Shown: positions 35,637-45,023, counted from the stretch's first letter. The stretch: 64,000 bases of DNA from Chryseolinea soli (GCF_003589925.1 NZ_CP032382.1:2294001-2358000); one strand, 5' to 3'. The notes: generated from the letters alone by a model not told the origin. Made by a program: numbers and translations.

Positions 35637-36476
35637 ATGGAAACCCTCACACAGCCCCTCACGGCCACCTTCGATGTAAGCAACGGACAGAAAGTATTCT
35701 ATCGCCATTGGAAATCTGCCGGCAGCCCCAAAGCTGTCGTGGTCATTGTACACGGATTCAATTCACACAGTGGATACTACCAATGGACGGCCGACCAATT
35801 GGTCGACAGCGGCTATGAAACGTATGCGCTGGATTTGCGTGGGCGGGGCAACTCGGATGGAGAGCGTTTTTACATTGCCGACATGAACGAATTTGTGGAC
35901 GATGTAGATCAACTGGTTTCGGTCGTCAAAGCGGCGCAGCCGGACTTGCCCGTTTTCGTATTGGGACACAGCGCCGGTGGCGTACTCTCTTGCCTTTATA
36001 TGTTGGCGCACCAGGACCGTGTCAACGGATTCATTTGTGAAAGTTTTGCCTACCAGGTGCCGGCGCCCGATTTTGCTATTGCGGTATTGAAAGGCCTGAG
36101 TCATCTGGCACCACATGCCCATGTGCTGAAATTAAAGAACGAAGACTTCTCGCGCGATGCAGCCGTAGTAGAAGCCATGAACAACGATCCGTTGATTGCA
36201 CACGAAGTGCAACCCACACGAACGGTACAACAGTTGGCGGTGGCGGATGAACGTCTGAAAAAAGAATTTTCCACCATTCAGATTCCGTTATTTATTATTC
36301 ATGGTTCCGAAGACAAAGCCACCAGACCCAGTGGAAGCGAGTTCTTCTACAAGCAAGCGAGCTCGACGGATAAAACATTAAAAATTTACGAAGGACATTA
36401 TCACGACATGCTGAATGACCTGGATAAAGAGGTGGTGATGGGCGACATCTTGGATTGGCTGAATCAAAGGGCCTGA
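35637..36476 (+). CDS. Alpha/beta hydrolase, monoacylglycerol-lipase-like
   Basis: 279 residues from the ATG at 35637; the longer frame upstream lacks domain similarity and is preceded by an ordinary spacer. VVVIVHGFNSHSGYYQW is the oxyanion-hole strand, VLGHSAGGVLSCLY the nucleophile elbow (Ser in GHSAG), IPLFIIHGSEDKATRP carries the catalytic Asp, and YEGHYHDMLND the His. This arrangement is that of the serine-aminopeptidase S33/monoglyceride lipase group. Cytosolic. A terminator follows at 36504-36529. Confidence 0.9.
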   Translation: METLTQPLTATFDVSNGQKVFYRHWKSAGSPKAVVVIVHGFNSHSGYYQWTADQLVDSGYETYALDLRGRGNSDGERFYIADMNEFVDDVDQLVSVVKAAQPDLPVFVLGHSAGGVLSCLYMLAHQDRVNGFICESFAYQVPAPDFAIAVLKGLSHLAPHAHVLKLKNEDFSRDAAVVEAMNNDPLIAHEVQPTRTVQQLAVADERLKKEFSTIQIPLFIIHGSEDKATRPSGSEFFYKQASSTDKTLKIYEGHYHDMLNDLDKEVVMGDILDWLNQRA

Positions 36477-36503
36477 CTCGTCATCTGTGCGATATCTGAA
36501 AAC

Positions 36504-36529
36504 AAGGGGCTTAACGGCTCCTTTTTTTT
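36504..36529 (+). terminator. Terminator of the alpha/beta hydrolase gene
   Basis: AAGGGGC (36504-36510) pairs with GCTCCTT (36517-36523), one G-T pair, 6-nt loop, followed by an uninterrupted T run. Confidence 0.75.
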
Positions 36530-36707
36530 CAGCAGGAATGTATGAGAGGCAAATCACCCTATGGCTAAAATCTATGGCGAGCTATCCATCCCTTATTTTT
36601 CGGCATGTTTGAGATGGATGAAGTCCACGGGCCTATAAAAATGTCCCAAAACGGACAGCCTGTTGATCAAAATAATATTTAATTTAGTCCCGTTTAACGC
36701 TTCCCCT

Positions 36708-39059
36708 ATGCTAAGGAATTTTCTCGCCGTGGCCTTTCGTAATTTCATGCGGCAGCGGCTCTATTCTCTGATCAATGTTCTCGGGCTTGCCGCCGGATTG
36801 GTGTGTACGTTGTTTATCTACCTGTGGGTCCGTGATGAATGGAGTAAAGACAAGTTTCATCGCGATGGCGAAAAGATCTTTCAGGTGCTTGCCAACCTGG
36901 AGTTTAACAAGGGTGAGATCTTAACCTGGGTTGCCACACCCGGGCCGCTGGCGGAGAACATCAAGCAGAATATACCGGAGGTGCAGACGGTTGTCCGCAC
37001 CATGGGCACCGGCTCGGTGCTGTTCCAGTACGGCGACAAGAGCTTTATGGAAACGGGCTACTATGCTGACGCGAATTTCTTCAACCTGTTCAGCTTTGCC
37101 ATAAAGCAAGGGAGGCCCAATACCGACTCCTCGGATATTTCCACGATCTCCATCTCGCAAAAGCTGGCAACGAAACTGTTTGGCCAGGACAGTCCTCTGG
37201 GCAAGACCGTGAGTGTGAACCACAAACTTGACCTGGTGATCGGCGCCGTGTTCGAAGACGCGGGAACAAAATCGTCGCTTCAATTTGACTGCATCCTGCC
37301 CTTTGAAATTTACAAGAAGGACCGGGGTGAAGGTTTTAACTGGGGCGACTTTGATCACCCTACCTACGTGAAGCTCCATGATCCTTCCCAGGCGGACGAT
37401 GCTTTGGCGAAGATCAATGCGAGTGCGAAAAAAGCAAGTGAAGAAGCGGGCGTGTCGTATTATATGCAGCCGTTCTCGGACTATTATCTCAACAGTCAAT
37501 ATCAAGATGGGAAGCCGGTGGGCGGCCGGATAAAATACGTTAAGATCTTTTCGATCGTTGCGATTTTCATCCTGGTCATTGCTTGTATCAATTTCATGAA
37601 CATGGCCACGGCCAAAGCCGCGACGCGCGCCAAGGAGGTAGGTGTTCGGAAAGTGGTAGGCGCACCCCGGTCGTCGCTGGTGTTTCAATTTATCTCCGAG
37701 TCCACCTCCATCAGCCTGATCGCAACCGTGTTGGCCTTGGTTTTTGTGACCCTCATGTTGCCGCTCTTCAATTTGCTGGTGAACAAACAAATCGAGATTG
37801 ATTTTATGGACCCGATTTTCCTGGTCAGCTTGTTGCTCATCGTGATCGTCACGGGGTTGCTGGCGGGAAGTTACCCGGCATTTTTCTTGTCGTCGCATCA
37901 ACCCGCCAATGTGTTGAAGAATTCATCGCGGCAACAGGTGAGCGGATCGGCGCTCCGGAGAGGCCTTGTGGTCTTTCAGTTTGCGTTGACGGTGATATTG
38001 ATTGCCAGCTCGCTCGTCATCTATTCACAGATCGACTTCATCCGAAATAAAGACCTGGGCTATAACCGCAAGGCCGTGTTGACCTTCAACATGCGGGGCG
38101 AGATGGGTAAAAAATTTGATGCTTTCAAAAATGAGGCACTGGAATATCCGGGCGTTAAACTGGTTTCGCGTGCCGACAATAGTCTCGTACAGGTTAACAA
38201 TCAAAACGGATCGGTAGAATGGCCCGGCAAGCCCGCGAACAGCAATGTGTTTTTCAGGACGGTGGTCGTCGACTATGATTTTCTCGAGACGATGGATTTG
38301 AAATTGGTGGAAGGCCGGTTCTTTAATAAAGCTCGCAACGACAGCAGTACGTTTGTGATCAGCGAACGCGCCGCCGAGATCATGAATCTGAAAGATCCGG
38401 TAGGAACGCGGATCGTGCAGTGGGGGATACCGGGCACCATCATTGGTGTGGTGAAGGATTTTCACAGCCAGTCCTTGCACCAGGACATTGATCCGATTGT
38501 TTTTATGTGCAACAGCTTCTGGGGAAATCAGGTCTTCGTTCGATTTGATCCCGCCCAGCTCCAGCCGGTCGTGAAAAAACTGGAAAGCATTTATAAGAAA
38601 TACGACGCGCAGTTTCCCTTCACCTACTCGTTTCTGGACGATGATTTTGAAAAACTATACAACAATGAAAAGGTGACAGGCTCTCTCGCCCTGGGGTTCA
38701 CCGTGATGGCCATCATCATTTCAGGCCTTGGCCTGTTGGGTCTGGCAGCCTTTACGGCCGAGCGGAAGAAGAAAGAGATCAGCATCCGCAAAGTGCTGGG
38801 CGCCTCTGTCACCGGCATTGTATCGATGATGACCGTCGACTTTGTTAAACTCAGCGTCGTGGCCTCCGTGATTGGTTGTCCGATTGCGTACTGGCTGATG
38901 CAGCAATTGCTGGAAGGATATGCGTATCACACCGAATTGAAGTGGAGCCTTTTTGTTGCCACCGCCGTTTGTGTGTTGTGTATGGCATTGTTAACCGTGG
39001 TCTTTCAAGTGGCGAAGGCGGCAGTTGCCAATCCGGTGGATGCACTTCGGAATGAGTAG
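36708..39059 (+). CDS. FtsX-like ABC transporter permease
   Basis: 783 residues from the ATG at 36708 (MLRNFLAVAFRNFMRQRLYS); an in-frame extension of 15 residues upstream is unlikely. The layout is typical of MacB-type permeases of Bacteroidota: one membrane helix, a periplasmic MacB-PCD domain, three helices with ATRAKEVGVRKVVGAPRS, a second periplasmic domain, and three C-terminal helices with ERKKKEISIRKVLGASVT. Such proteins export lipoproteins, peptides or small molecules or act as mechanotransmission devices together with an ATPase. No ATPase gene is adjacent, so the partner must be encoded elsewhere. Confidence 0.9.
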   Translation: MLRNFLAVAFRNFMRQRLYSLINVLGLAAGLVCTLFIYLWVRDEWSKDKFHRDGEKIFQVLANLEFNKGEILTWVATPGPLAENIKQNIPEVQTVVRTMGTGSVLFQYGDKSFMETGYYADANFFNLFSFAIKQGRPNTDSSDISTISISQKLATKLFGQDSPLGKTVSVNHKLDLVIGAVFEDAGTKSSLQFDCILPFEIYKKDRGEGFNWGDFDHPTYVKLHDPSQADDALAKINASAKKASEEAGVSYYMQPFSDYYLNSQYQDGKPVGGRIKYVKIFSIVAIFILVIACINFMNMATAKAATRAKEVGVRKVVGAPRSSLVFQFISESTSISLIATVLALVFVTLMLPLFNLLVNKQIEIDFMDPIFLVSLLLIVIVTGLLAGSYPAFFLSSHQPANVLKNSSRQQVSGSALRRGLVVFQFALTVILIASSLVIYSQIDFIRNKDLGYNRKAVLTFNMRGEMGKKFDAFKNEALEYPGVKLVSRADNSLVQVNNQNGSVEWPGKPANSNVFFRTVVVDYDFLETMDLKLVEGRFFNKARNDSSTFVISERAAEIMNLKDPVGTRIVQWGIPGTIIGVVKDFHSQSLHQDIDPIVFMCNSFWGNQVFVRFDPAQLQPVVKKLESIYKKYDAQFPFTYSFLDDDFEKLYNNEKVTGSLALGFTVMAIIISGLGLLGLAAFTAERKKKEISIRKVLGASVTGIVSMMTVDFVKLSVVASVIGCPIAYWLMQQLLEGYAYHTELKWSLFVATAVCVLCMALLTVVFQVAKAAVANPVDALRNE

Positions 39060-39064
39060 CCCAC

Positions 39065-39565
39065 TTAGTTCAAATTCAAGATCTTTACGCACAATGGAAT
39101 TAATCCAATGGAAACGGCTATGAAAATGCCCACACGGATATAGTTCATGGTCCTCCAGCGCGTTGTTCTGTTTAATAGGTCGGTCCCAACGCCGGGGTGG
39201 TTTGCGGCTTTTTGAAATTCAATGATGTTGGGTGCAAAGTAGATCAGCGTCCAGGCTCTTACGGCAAAGTGTACAGCAAACAAGATCAAAAGCCAGTTTC
39301 TAATCGGATCTAATTTCCAGCAAAAGATGATCGCGAGAATGAACGTGATCTCATGAATGGAATGCATGACGATCCAAAAAGCTTTGAAGTCAAGCCCATA
39401 TTTGCCTTTGAACATTTGAAATGATTCCGGTGGAGCAGCCGTCCATTTTGGAACGATCACGGCGGTCTCAAAAATCTGTGCGCCGTTCATCAGAAAATAG
39501 ACAAGGGTTGTTATGAAAAGCCAGACCTCAGCTCTGAATAAATAGTCGGTTGTAATGTCATTCAT
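39065..39565 (-). CDS. Four-helix membrane protein, DUF1772-like
   Basis: 166 residues with four hydrophobic segments (LFITTLVYFLMNGAQIF, FWIVMHSIHEITFILAII, WLLILFAVHFAVRAWTLI, VGIFIAVSIGLIPLCV). The segment ETAVIVPKWTAAPPESFQMF resembles DUF1772/anthrone-oxygenase-like proteins, but the match is from memory and weak. It is convergent with the FtsX-type permease, with 5 bp between the stops. Function unknown. Confidence 0.6.
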   Translation of the reverse strand: MNDITTDYLFRAEVWLFITTLVYFLMNGAQIFETAVIVPKWTAAPPESFQMFKGKYGLDFKAFWIVMHSIHEITFILAIIFCWKLDPIRNWLLILFAVHFAVRAWTLIYFAPNIIEFQKAANHPGVGTDLLNRTTRWRTMNYIRVGIFIAVSIGLIPLCVKILNLN

Positions 39566-39720
39566 AGTTTAGATGGTTTTTTACTTCGTTGACGCGAATC
39601 GACGGAAAATATTCTTCAACGATCTGAATTTGTTCTCCGGTAATGATCTCCATGGATTGGACGTTTAGAAAATTGAAACAAGGACGCCGATTTAAGCTGG
39701 CCCACCCTTGTAAAGAACAT

Positions 39721-39761
39721 TTTACTTTCTGAATTTCAGAAAATTTATCGCAGAAAGTAAA
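39721..39761. promoter_or_regulatory. Nested inverted repeats at the LytTR gene start
   Basis: TTTACTTTCTG (39721-39731) and its exact complement (39751-39761) flank 19 bp. Inside, TTTCTGAA-T-TTCAGAAA (39726-39742) is a perfect 17-bp palindrome. The half-site TTTCTG/CAGAAA thus occurs three times directly in front of the ATG at 39763. Confidence 0.6.
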
Positions 39762-39762
39762 C

Positions 39763-40590
39763 ATGAGGTTGCGACGGATCTTAGAGCCGGTTTTCCTGGG
39801 CTGCACAGCCAATGTGGCCATTAACTTCCTGTTCAATCCCCGTGCTTTCGAGGTTATTCCAAACGAATTCATCGTTGCGTGTATTTTGTCGATACCCATC
39901 ACCGAAGGCAATAGATCCATCGATCGCAGGCTCGAGAAAAGGATTACCTGGCTGGAAAATCCCCGGAAGCGTTTGGTCACTCATTTTTTACTCATCTCCC
40001 TTTTGCTTTTGATCTTTCTGAACGTTCTCGGGAATGGCTATATGTGGATCGCCCAAAAGGGATTTTTTTCCTGGAAGGAATTGCTCACCATCAATCTCGT
40101 CACCCTCTGTCTGGCGATGATCCTGACCTTGATGCAATGGGGAACTCATTTCTATTCGCGCTGGGTCCACGCCGAAAGCAAGGCATCGGCGTCCGCAAAG
40201 ATGGCCAAGGACCTGAAGATGAGCATCGCCGGAACTTCGCAGAGCATTGAAATACAAAAAGGAATCAGCAAGATCAGAATGGAAATTCAAGCCATCCGCA
40301 TGGCCAAAATAGCCTTCGGCACCGTGCGCCTGTATTCAAACGACGGTGAATGCGGTGTTTTCCCCGGTACGCTAAGTCAACTTTCCGCACAGCTACCAGG
40401 CTACTGGTTTTTCCAGGTAACGCGCGACGCGATTCTCCATCGCGAAATGATCAACAGCATCTCGACGTCCACCTTCGGAAAGATTCAAGTCACCATCAAA
40501 CAACCCCATGACGCCGGCTTCATCGTGAGCAGACCCAAGGCGGCTGCCTTTCGAAAGTGGTATAATAGCAAGTCAGCCCGAAAAGAATAG
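39763..40590 (+). CDS. Membrane-bound LytTR-type DNA-binding regulator
   Basis: 275 residues. Hydrophobic segments in the N-terminal half (FLLISLLLLIFLNVLG and NLVTLCLAMILTLMQ) anchor it in the membrane. A short helical linker follows, and the last 100 residues form a LytTR DNA-binding domain (WFFQVTRDAILHREMINSIS, GKIQVTIKQ, FIVSRPKAAAFRKWY). This single-component layout without receiver domain is common in Bacteroidota. LytTR proteins bind direct or inverted half-sites, and repeated TTTCTG half-sites sit right at its own start, which suggests autoregulation. Targets and signal are unknown. Confidence 0.85.
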   Translation: MRLRRILEPVFLGCTANVAINFLFNPRAFEVIPNEFIVACILSIPITEGNRSIDRRLEKRITWLENPRKRLVTHFLLISLLLLIFLNVLGNGYMWIAQKGFFSWKELLTINLVTLCLAMILTLMQWGTHFYSRWVHAESKASASAKMAKDLKMSIAGTSQSIEIQKGISKIRMEIQAIRMAKIAFGTVRLYSNDGECGVFPGTLSQLSAQLPGYWFFQVTRDAILHREMINSISTSTFGKIQVTIKQPHDAGFIVSRPKAAAFRKWYNSKSARKE

Positions 40591-40668
40591 CAACTCATTT
40601 CCTTTTCTGTTTTCCGGCCTACACCGCGCGTCAGAAGCCGTTTTTTTTGCACATCATAAAAAACGGTC

Positions 40669-41811
40669 ATGCAAAAAAGATTACCCACTTTAGGGCTCAT
40701 CGGATTACTGTCGCTGTTCATTACGCCGAGAGGATTTTCCGAAAAGCGACCTCCCGGAAAGTATAAGAGGATCCAAAAATATCTGGACCAAGCCACCCGC
40801 AGCAAACTGGCCGGCGTGGTGGTCTATATCCAAAGCCCGAAACACGGCGAATGGATCATCCCTTCCGGGTATGCAAACCTGGAGAAACGGACAGCTCTCC
40901 AGGGCGATCACATTTTTTCGCTGGCGAGCATCGGAAAGATGTACAATGCCGTGGCGGTGTTGAAGTTGGTGGAGGAGGGGAGGTTAAAATTGGACGACAA
41001 AATAGCAGACCACCTGCCCGTGGAGATCATACGGAACCTGCCCAATGCTACCGAGGTAACGCTTCGCCATTTGCTGCGACACGCATCCGGATTTGTCAAC
41101 TACGAAAAAGATCCGGAATTGATCCGGCAGTATGTATCGGGGCAACTAAAACTGGATATGCTGAGCCATTTGGATGCCCTGAGGAAATATGTCTTTGGCA
41201 AAGCGGCCCTTTTTAAACCCGGCGAGAAGTATAGCTACAGCAGCACAAACTATTTGTTGTTGGCCATGATTGTCGATAAAGTGATTCCCGAAGGTCATTC
41301 GGAGTATCTGCGCGAGCTGATCCGTGAACATGGTTTTTCAAACACATACTATCGTCAAACCCCACCTCAAAAGAATGTAAACTACTATGGCGATTTAAAC
41401 CAGGATGGCGTAATGGACGATCTCACCGCACAAACCATCGAGACAACCAACTGGTTTGCCGGCGACGACGGGGTATACGCTCCCATCGGGGAGGCTGCCC
41501 ACTTCCTGCAAGCCCTGATGAAAGGCAAAATTTTGAATGAGCGCTCTCTAAAAGAAATGCAAACCTGGAACAATGCCCGGAAGCCCGACTACGGACTTGG
41601 CCTGATGGCAGACAAATCTTTTCCTTATGGCTTGTTGATGGGACATTCAGGACGTGGAATTGGTGTCACCACCGATCTATACTACTTCCCGAAACAAGAT
41701 ATGGCCGTCGCCATTTTTTGCAACACGGGTTTGAGGGGTTCGGCGCCGCTTTTTAGCAGGGCATACCTTAAGATGAGAGGCAGGATAGTAAAAAAGCTAT
41801 TTTTGTTTTAA
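40669..41811 (+). CDS. Serine hydrolase, class C beta-lactamase family
   Basis: 380 residues with a signal peptide (about residues 1-24). The nucleophile motif is SIGK (Ser87, Lys90), the second motif YSSTNY at about residues 190-195 (Ser where many class C enzymes have Asn), and the third GHSGRGIG. These mark the penicillin-binding-protein-like serine hydrolase family; most members outside true lactamases are esterases or peptidases. Periplasmic. The gene stands alone 78 bp after the LytTR gene, so it could be cotranscribed with it. Confidence 0.88.
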   Translation: MQKRLPTLGLIGLLSLFITPRGFSEKRPPGKYKRIQKYLDQATRSKLAGVVVYIQSPKHGEWIIPSGYANLEKRTALQGDHIFSLASIGKMYNAVAVLKLVEEGRLKLDDKIADHLPVEIIRNLPNATEVTLRHLLRHASGFVNYEKDPELIRQYVSGQLKLDMLSHLDALRKYVFGKAALFKPGEKYSYSSTNYLLLAMIVDKVIPEGHSEYLRELIREHGFSNTYYRQTPPQKNVNYYGDLNQDGVMDDLTAQTIETTNWFAGDDGVYAPIGEAAHFLQALMKGKILNERSLKEMQTWNNARKPDYGLGLMADKSFPYGLLMGHSGRGIGVTTDLYYFPKQDMAVAIFCNTGLRGSAPLFSRAYLKMRGRIVKKLFLF

Positions 41812-42003
41812 CAGCGGAAGATGTGTCCTGACTATTCTAAAAAATTTGATCTACGCAAAAGACTGCGCACTTGCTTTTGATCTTTGTGGCTATAAAATGC
41901 TAAGGTTTATGTCTATCCCGCAGGAATGCTGCCGACGTCGAAATACTGGAGGGCGCATCGACTGGGCAGAGGAAATGGTGGAGATTTTGGTAGTGAAAAA
42001 ACA

Positions 42004-42417
42004 ATGTTTGAATCTTATTTAATTGATGACATGGATACTCAAGAATTGCTGAAATCCTTAGAAGCCCTAAAAAACGTTGACGAGAAATCGTATTTCGCAG
42101 TGAAACAGTATGGGGGCGGACCCGAAGAATCGTACGCGTTGACCAATAGAAATGGAATCATTTCTGTCGCCAAGGCGCTCCTGAAATTGTTGGACGAGCA
42201 TGACAAAACCGGCAGGACCGAAATGCCTTTTGGCATTTTTGACGAACGCGGCGACACGGTTATCGAATACATCACATTCAAGGAACCGCCGAAAGTTGAG
42301 ATCGAAAAGCCTTCCAGGCTGGTGTGGGTCGGTTGTACCGCGGTAGGCATTGCCTTGGTTGTTGTCTTCATTGTAGGATGCATTTCGATAACGTCATGGC
42401 TAATTAATCTATTTTGA
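42004..42417 (+). CDS. Hypothetical protein with C-terminal membrane anchor
   Basis: 137 residues if the ATG at 42004 is used (MFESYLIDDMDTQELLKSL); an upstream in-frame ATG at 41926 adds 26 unconvincing residues. An acidic soluble region (residues 1-100, with TVIEYITFKEPPKVEIEKPS) is followed by one membrane segment (VWVGCTAVGIALVVVFIVGC). No family recognised. Its 3' end faces the CopB-like gene across a GC-rich palindromic repeat. Confidence 0.6.
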   Translation: MFESYLIDDMDTQELLKSLEALKNVDEKSYFAVKQYGGGPEESYALTNRNGIISVAKALLKLLDEHDKTGRTEMPFGIFDERGDTVIEYITFKEPPKVEIEKPSRLVWVGCTAVGIALVVVFIVGCISITSWLINLF

Positions 42418-42440
42418 AGATGTTTTTTTGATAAGGGAGA

Positions 42441-42485
42441 GTGCATTCGGGCGGGCCCCCGCGGCCCCGGAGCTATGAGGTGCAC
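42441..42485. repeat. GC-rich palindromic repeat, copy A
   Basis: Flanked by GTGCA/TGCAC, its core GCGGGCCCCCGCGGCCCCGG is followed by AGCTATGAGGTGC. The reverse complement of this block recurs at 47020-47057, and part of it at 58675-58732. It lies between two convergent genes and overlaps the last base of the ATPase gene. Confidence 0.75.
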
Positions 42486-44572
42486 TATTTTATCCTCAAC
42501 ATTCTCGCATTAATCGCCACCACCACAGTACTCACACTCATCAACACCGCACCCACCGCCGGGCTCAGCATGATGCCGACGCTGTATAAAACGCCTGCCG
42601 CCAATGGTAACGCCACAACATTATATCCGGTGGCCCATGCCAGGTTCTGAATCATTTTTCGATAGGTAGCTTTGCCAAACAGGATCAGGTTGGCGACATC
42701 TCTCGGGTTGCTGTTCACCAGCACGATGTCGGACGTCTCTGCAGCAATGTCGGATCCCGAACCCACGGCGATCCCCACGTCGGCTTGTGCCAGGGCGGGA
42801 GCATCGTTCACGCCATCGCCCGTCATAGCGACAAATTCTCCTTTGCTTTGCAGCTCCTTTATTTTTTCAAGCTTTTGATGAGGGAGGACTTCGGCCATAA
42901 AGCCGTCCATACCCAACGCGTCGCTCACAGTTTTTGCCACAGCCTTGTTGTCGCCGGTGAGCAGCAGCGTCTTGATATTTTGGCTGCGCAACACACGAAT
43001 GACCTCAGCCGACTCCGGACGTACTTCATCGGCCAAAGCTACGAACCCGGCAACAGTGTCGTCAATCATCACATACACGACGGTCTCCGCTTCTGTGGAC
43101 TGAATGGGTTCAACTAAATTATTTTCCCTTAAAAAGAGCGGGCTCACCACCTTCACCGCTCTGCCATCGATGTTGGCCTGTATGCCTTTACCTGTGATAG
43201 CTTTGAAATCTTTTAAAGGGGAGAGCTTTTGATTGAGTTCCTTTGATTTTTTCACAATCCCTGTAGCAATCGGATGCTCTGAATTTCCTTCGAGCGATGC
43301 AGCGAGGGCCAGAATTTGGCCTTTCTCATAAGCCGTGTTCAAGGATTCATATCGCACCACATTGAATTCACCACGTGTCAACGTTCCCGTCTTGTCGAAA
43401 ACCAGGGTCGAGATCTTGTGCGAATTTTCAAACGCTGTCCGGTCTTTTATGAGCAGCCCGCTTTGTGCCGAGATCGCTGTTGACCGGGCCACGACCAAAG
43501 GCACTGCCAAGCCCAGCGCGTGTGGACAGCAAATCACAATGACGGTCACCATCCGCTCCATCGCGAACGCCAGATCTTTTCCCAGCACCAGCCAAACGAT
43601 GAAGGTGGCCGCGCCGGAAAACAGAGCGATCAGCGTGAGCCATTTTGCAGCCCTGTCGGCAAGCAATTGCGTTTTGGATTTGGCGTCCTGCGCATCCGTT
43701 ACCAGTTTGATTACTTGTGCCAGGTAGGAGTCTTTGCTGCCATGCGTAACCTTTACTTTTAAAGATCCTTCTCCGTTGATGGATCCCGCAATAACCTTGT
43801 CGTTGAAATTTTTCTCAATAGGTCTCGACTCCCCCGTTAGCATCGACTCATTCAAAAAGCTTTTCCCCTCCACAATTTCCCCATCGGCCGCGATCTTTTC
43901 GCCCGGCTTCACCAGGATGATATCGCCCGCCTTCAACGTCTCGGTCTTAACATCCATCACATGATCGCCATGCACCAGGTGTGCATCCGAGGGCATCAGT
44001 TGAACGAGCAGTTCCAACTCCCGCGAAGCACTCATGATGGACTTCATCTCAATCCAATGCCCCAGCAACATAATAAGGATAAGGGTTGCCAGCTCCCAAA
44101 AGAAGTCCATCCCCTCCAACCCCAACACTATGGCTACGCTATACGCATAAGCCACCGTGATGGCCACCGCCACCAACGTCATCATCCCCAGCGATCTCGA
44201 TTTTATTTCATCCACCAACCCCGTCAGAAACGGCCATCCCCCATAAAAGAACACAAAACTCGCAAGCAAAAGCAGTACATAGTCCGAACCTGGAAACCCC
44301 CAGTCAACCCTCAGCCAATGCCGGATCATCGGCGACAAAGCCATGATCGGCACCGTCAGCCCAAGAACAACATAGAACCGCTTCTTAAAATCATCGATCA
44401 TCCCGGCATGATGGCCATGCCCCGAATGATTCGCGTGACCGGTCTCAACAGGACCAAGCGGCGAATCGTGATGATGATCCGGAGTAGGGTGATGAGCATG
44501 TGCCTCATGGGTCATGTCCTTCGAATGATCGTGACGGTGTTCCATAAAATGGGCTTTTGTGTTTACTGCCAT
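42485..44572 (-). CDS. CopB-type metal-transporting P-type ATPase
   Basis: P1B ATPase of 695 residues that exports copper or silver ions. The cytoplasmic N-terminus has 16 His within the first 55 residues (for example HDHSKDMTHEAHAHH) instead of a CxxC domain. The membrane metal site is CPH (VIVICCPHALGLAVP), which marks the CopB group. Phosphorylation motif DKTGTLTRG, TGES in the actuator loop, and the hinge TGDGVNDAPALAQADVG are intact. The final helices carry GYNVVALPLAAG. No metal regulator or chaperone is adjacent. An internal ATG nine codons downstream is an alternative start. Confidence 0.93.
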   Translation of the reverse strand: MAVNTKAHFMEHRHDHSKDMTHEAHAHHPTPDHHHDSPLGPVETGHANHSGHGHHAGMIDDFKKRFYVVLGLTVPIMALSPMIRHWLRVDWGFPGSDYVLLLLASFVFFYGGWPFLTGLVDEIKSRSLGMMTLVAVAITVAYAYSVAIVLGLEGMDFFWELATLILIMLLGHWIEMKSIMSASRELELLVQLMPSDAHLVHGDHVMDVKTETLKAGDIILVKPGEKIAADGEIVEGKSFLNESMLTGESRPIEKNFNDKVIAGSINGEGSLKVKVTHGSKDSYLAQVIKLVTDAQDAKSKTQLLADRAAKWLTLIALFSGAATFIVWLVLGKDLAFAMERMVTVIVICCPHALGLAVPLVVARSTAISAQSGLLIKDRTAFENSHKISTLVFDKTGTLTRGEFNVVRYESLNTAYEKGQILALAASLEGNSEHPIATGIVKKSKELNQKLSPLKDFKAITGKGIQANIDGRAVKVVSPLFLRENNLVEPIQSTEAETVVYVMIDDTVAGFVALADEVRPESAEVIRVLRSQNIKTLLLTGDNKAVAKTVSDALGMDGFMAEVLPHQKLEKIKELQSKGEFVAMTGDGVNDAPALAQADVGIAVGSGSDIAAETSDIVLVNSNPRDVANLILFGKATYRKMIQNLAWATGYNVVALPLAAGVLYSVGIMLSPAVGAVLMSVSTVVVAINARMLRIK

Positions 44573-44674
44573 AAAGTAAACAAAACACAGCCCCCGCAGT
44601 GTTGTATTTAACCTTAAAAGATTTACAGAATTAAGGGCAAGCGAACAAATGATTCGGTGCTAACGACCCAATAG

Positions 44675-44748
44675 AGTCAGCGATCGGATTCGAACCGATG
44701 AATATCTCTTTTGCAGAGAGACCCCTTAGACCACTTGGGTACGCCGAC
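44675..44748 (-). tRNA. tRNA-Cys (GCA)
   Basis: Acceptor GTCGGCG pairs with CGCTGAC (one G-T pair). The D stem is CCC/GGG, the anticodon stem TCTCT/AGAGA encloses CTGCAAA (anticodon GCA), and the T arm is ATCGG-TTCGAAT-CCGAT. CCA is not encoded. No TAnnTTTG box lies in the 56 bp between it and the terminator of the upstream leader cassette, so it may depend on transcription through that cassette. Confidence 0.95.
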
Positions 44749-44801
44749 ATTTTTTAACAAACACCATCCACCACTTCCCAATAAAGAAGTGTTAACAAAA
44801 C

Positions 44802-44834
44802 AAAAAGCCCCGGACAAATTGCCCGGGGCTTGTA
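44802..44834 (-). terminator. Terminator of the minus-strand leader cassette
   Basis: AAGCCCCGG (44805-44813) pairs perfectly with 44823-44831 over 9 nt; on the minus strand it ends in GGCTTTTTG. It lies 56 bp upstream of tRNA-Cys and 24 bp after the stop of the 31-codon ORF. Confidence 0.85.
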
Positions 44835-44857
44835 TTACATTCGTTATACGATCTATA

Positions 44858-44953
44858 TCATAATACACTCATCCGGGCAAAACGTATCGAAGCCATACAA
44901 CATCCACCATGCAGCTGGTTGAAATTCATCGATATAACGCGGCCAGATTTCAT
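44858..44953 (-). CDS. 31-residue leader-type peptide before tRNA-Cys
   Basis: A short ORF with an A-rich leader (ACAAAAAAATG) ending in TGA. The peptide contains RVISMNFNQLHGGCCMAS, with two adjacent TGT Cys codons and one His, and ends in FARMSVL. It is followed by a strong terminator and then by tRNA-Cys. It is clearly related to the divergent 27-residue ORF at 45039: both have R-x-I, a [NS]-F-N step, HGG, Cys and an A-R pair, and share the sequence GTATAACG just before the terminator. That context suits an attenuator leader peptide. Coding status is inferred. Confidence 0.5.
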   Translation of the reverse strand: MKSGRVISMNFNQLHGGCCMASIRFARMSVL

Positions 44954-44970
44954 TTTTTTGTTTTCGTGAT

Positions 44971-44996
44971 CAAAGATAAGATAACTTTTTTCGACA
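44971..44996 (-). promoter_or_regulatory. Promoter of the minus-strand leader cassette
   Basis: TATCTTTG (44971-44978, minus) fits TAnnTTTG; a TTTG lies 16 nt upstream. Transcription would start near 44964, about 11 nt before the ATG of the 31-codon ORF. Confidence 0.55.
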
Positions 44997-45023
44997 AATC
45001 AAAAGAACTTTAAAAACTTAAGC

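Noticed and set aside
41926..42003. Longer start for the hypothetical membrane-anchored protein
   Set aside because: The extra 26 residues are Arg/Gly-rich and unlike the rest; the ATG at 42004 gives a sensible protein.
39065..42417. Insertion sequence or prophage in the accessory region
   Set aside because: No transposase, integrase or phage structural gene is visible anywhere in the window.
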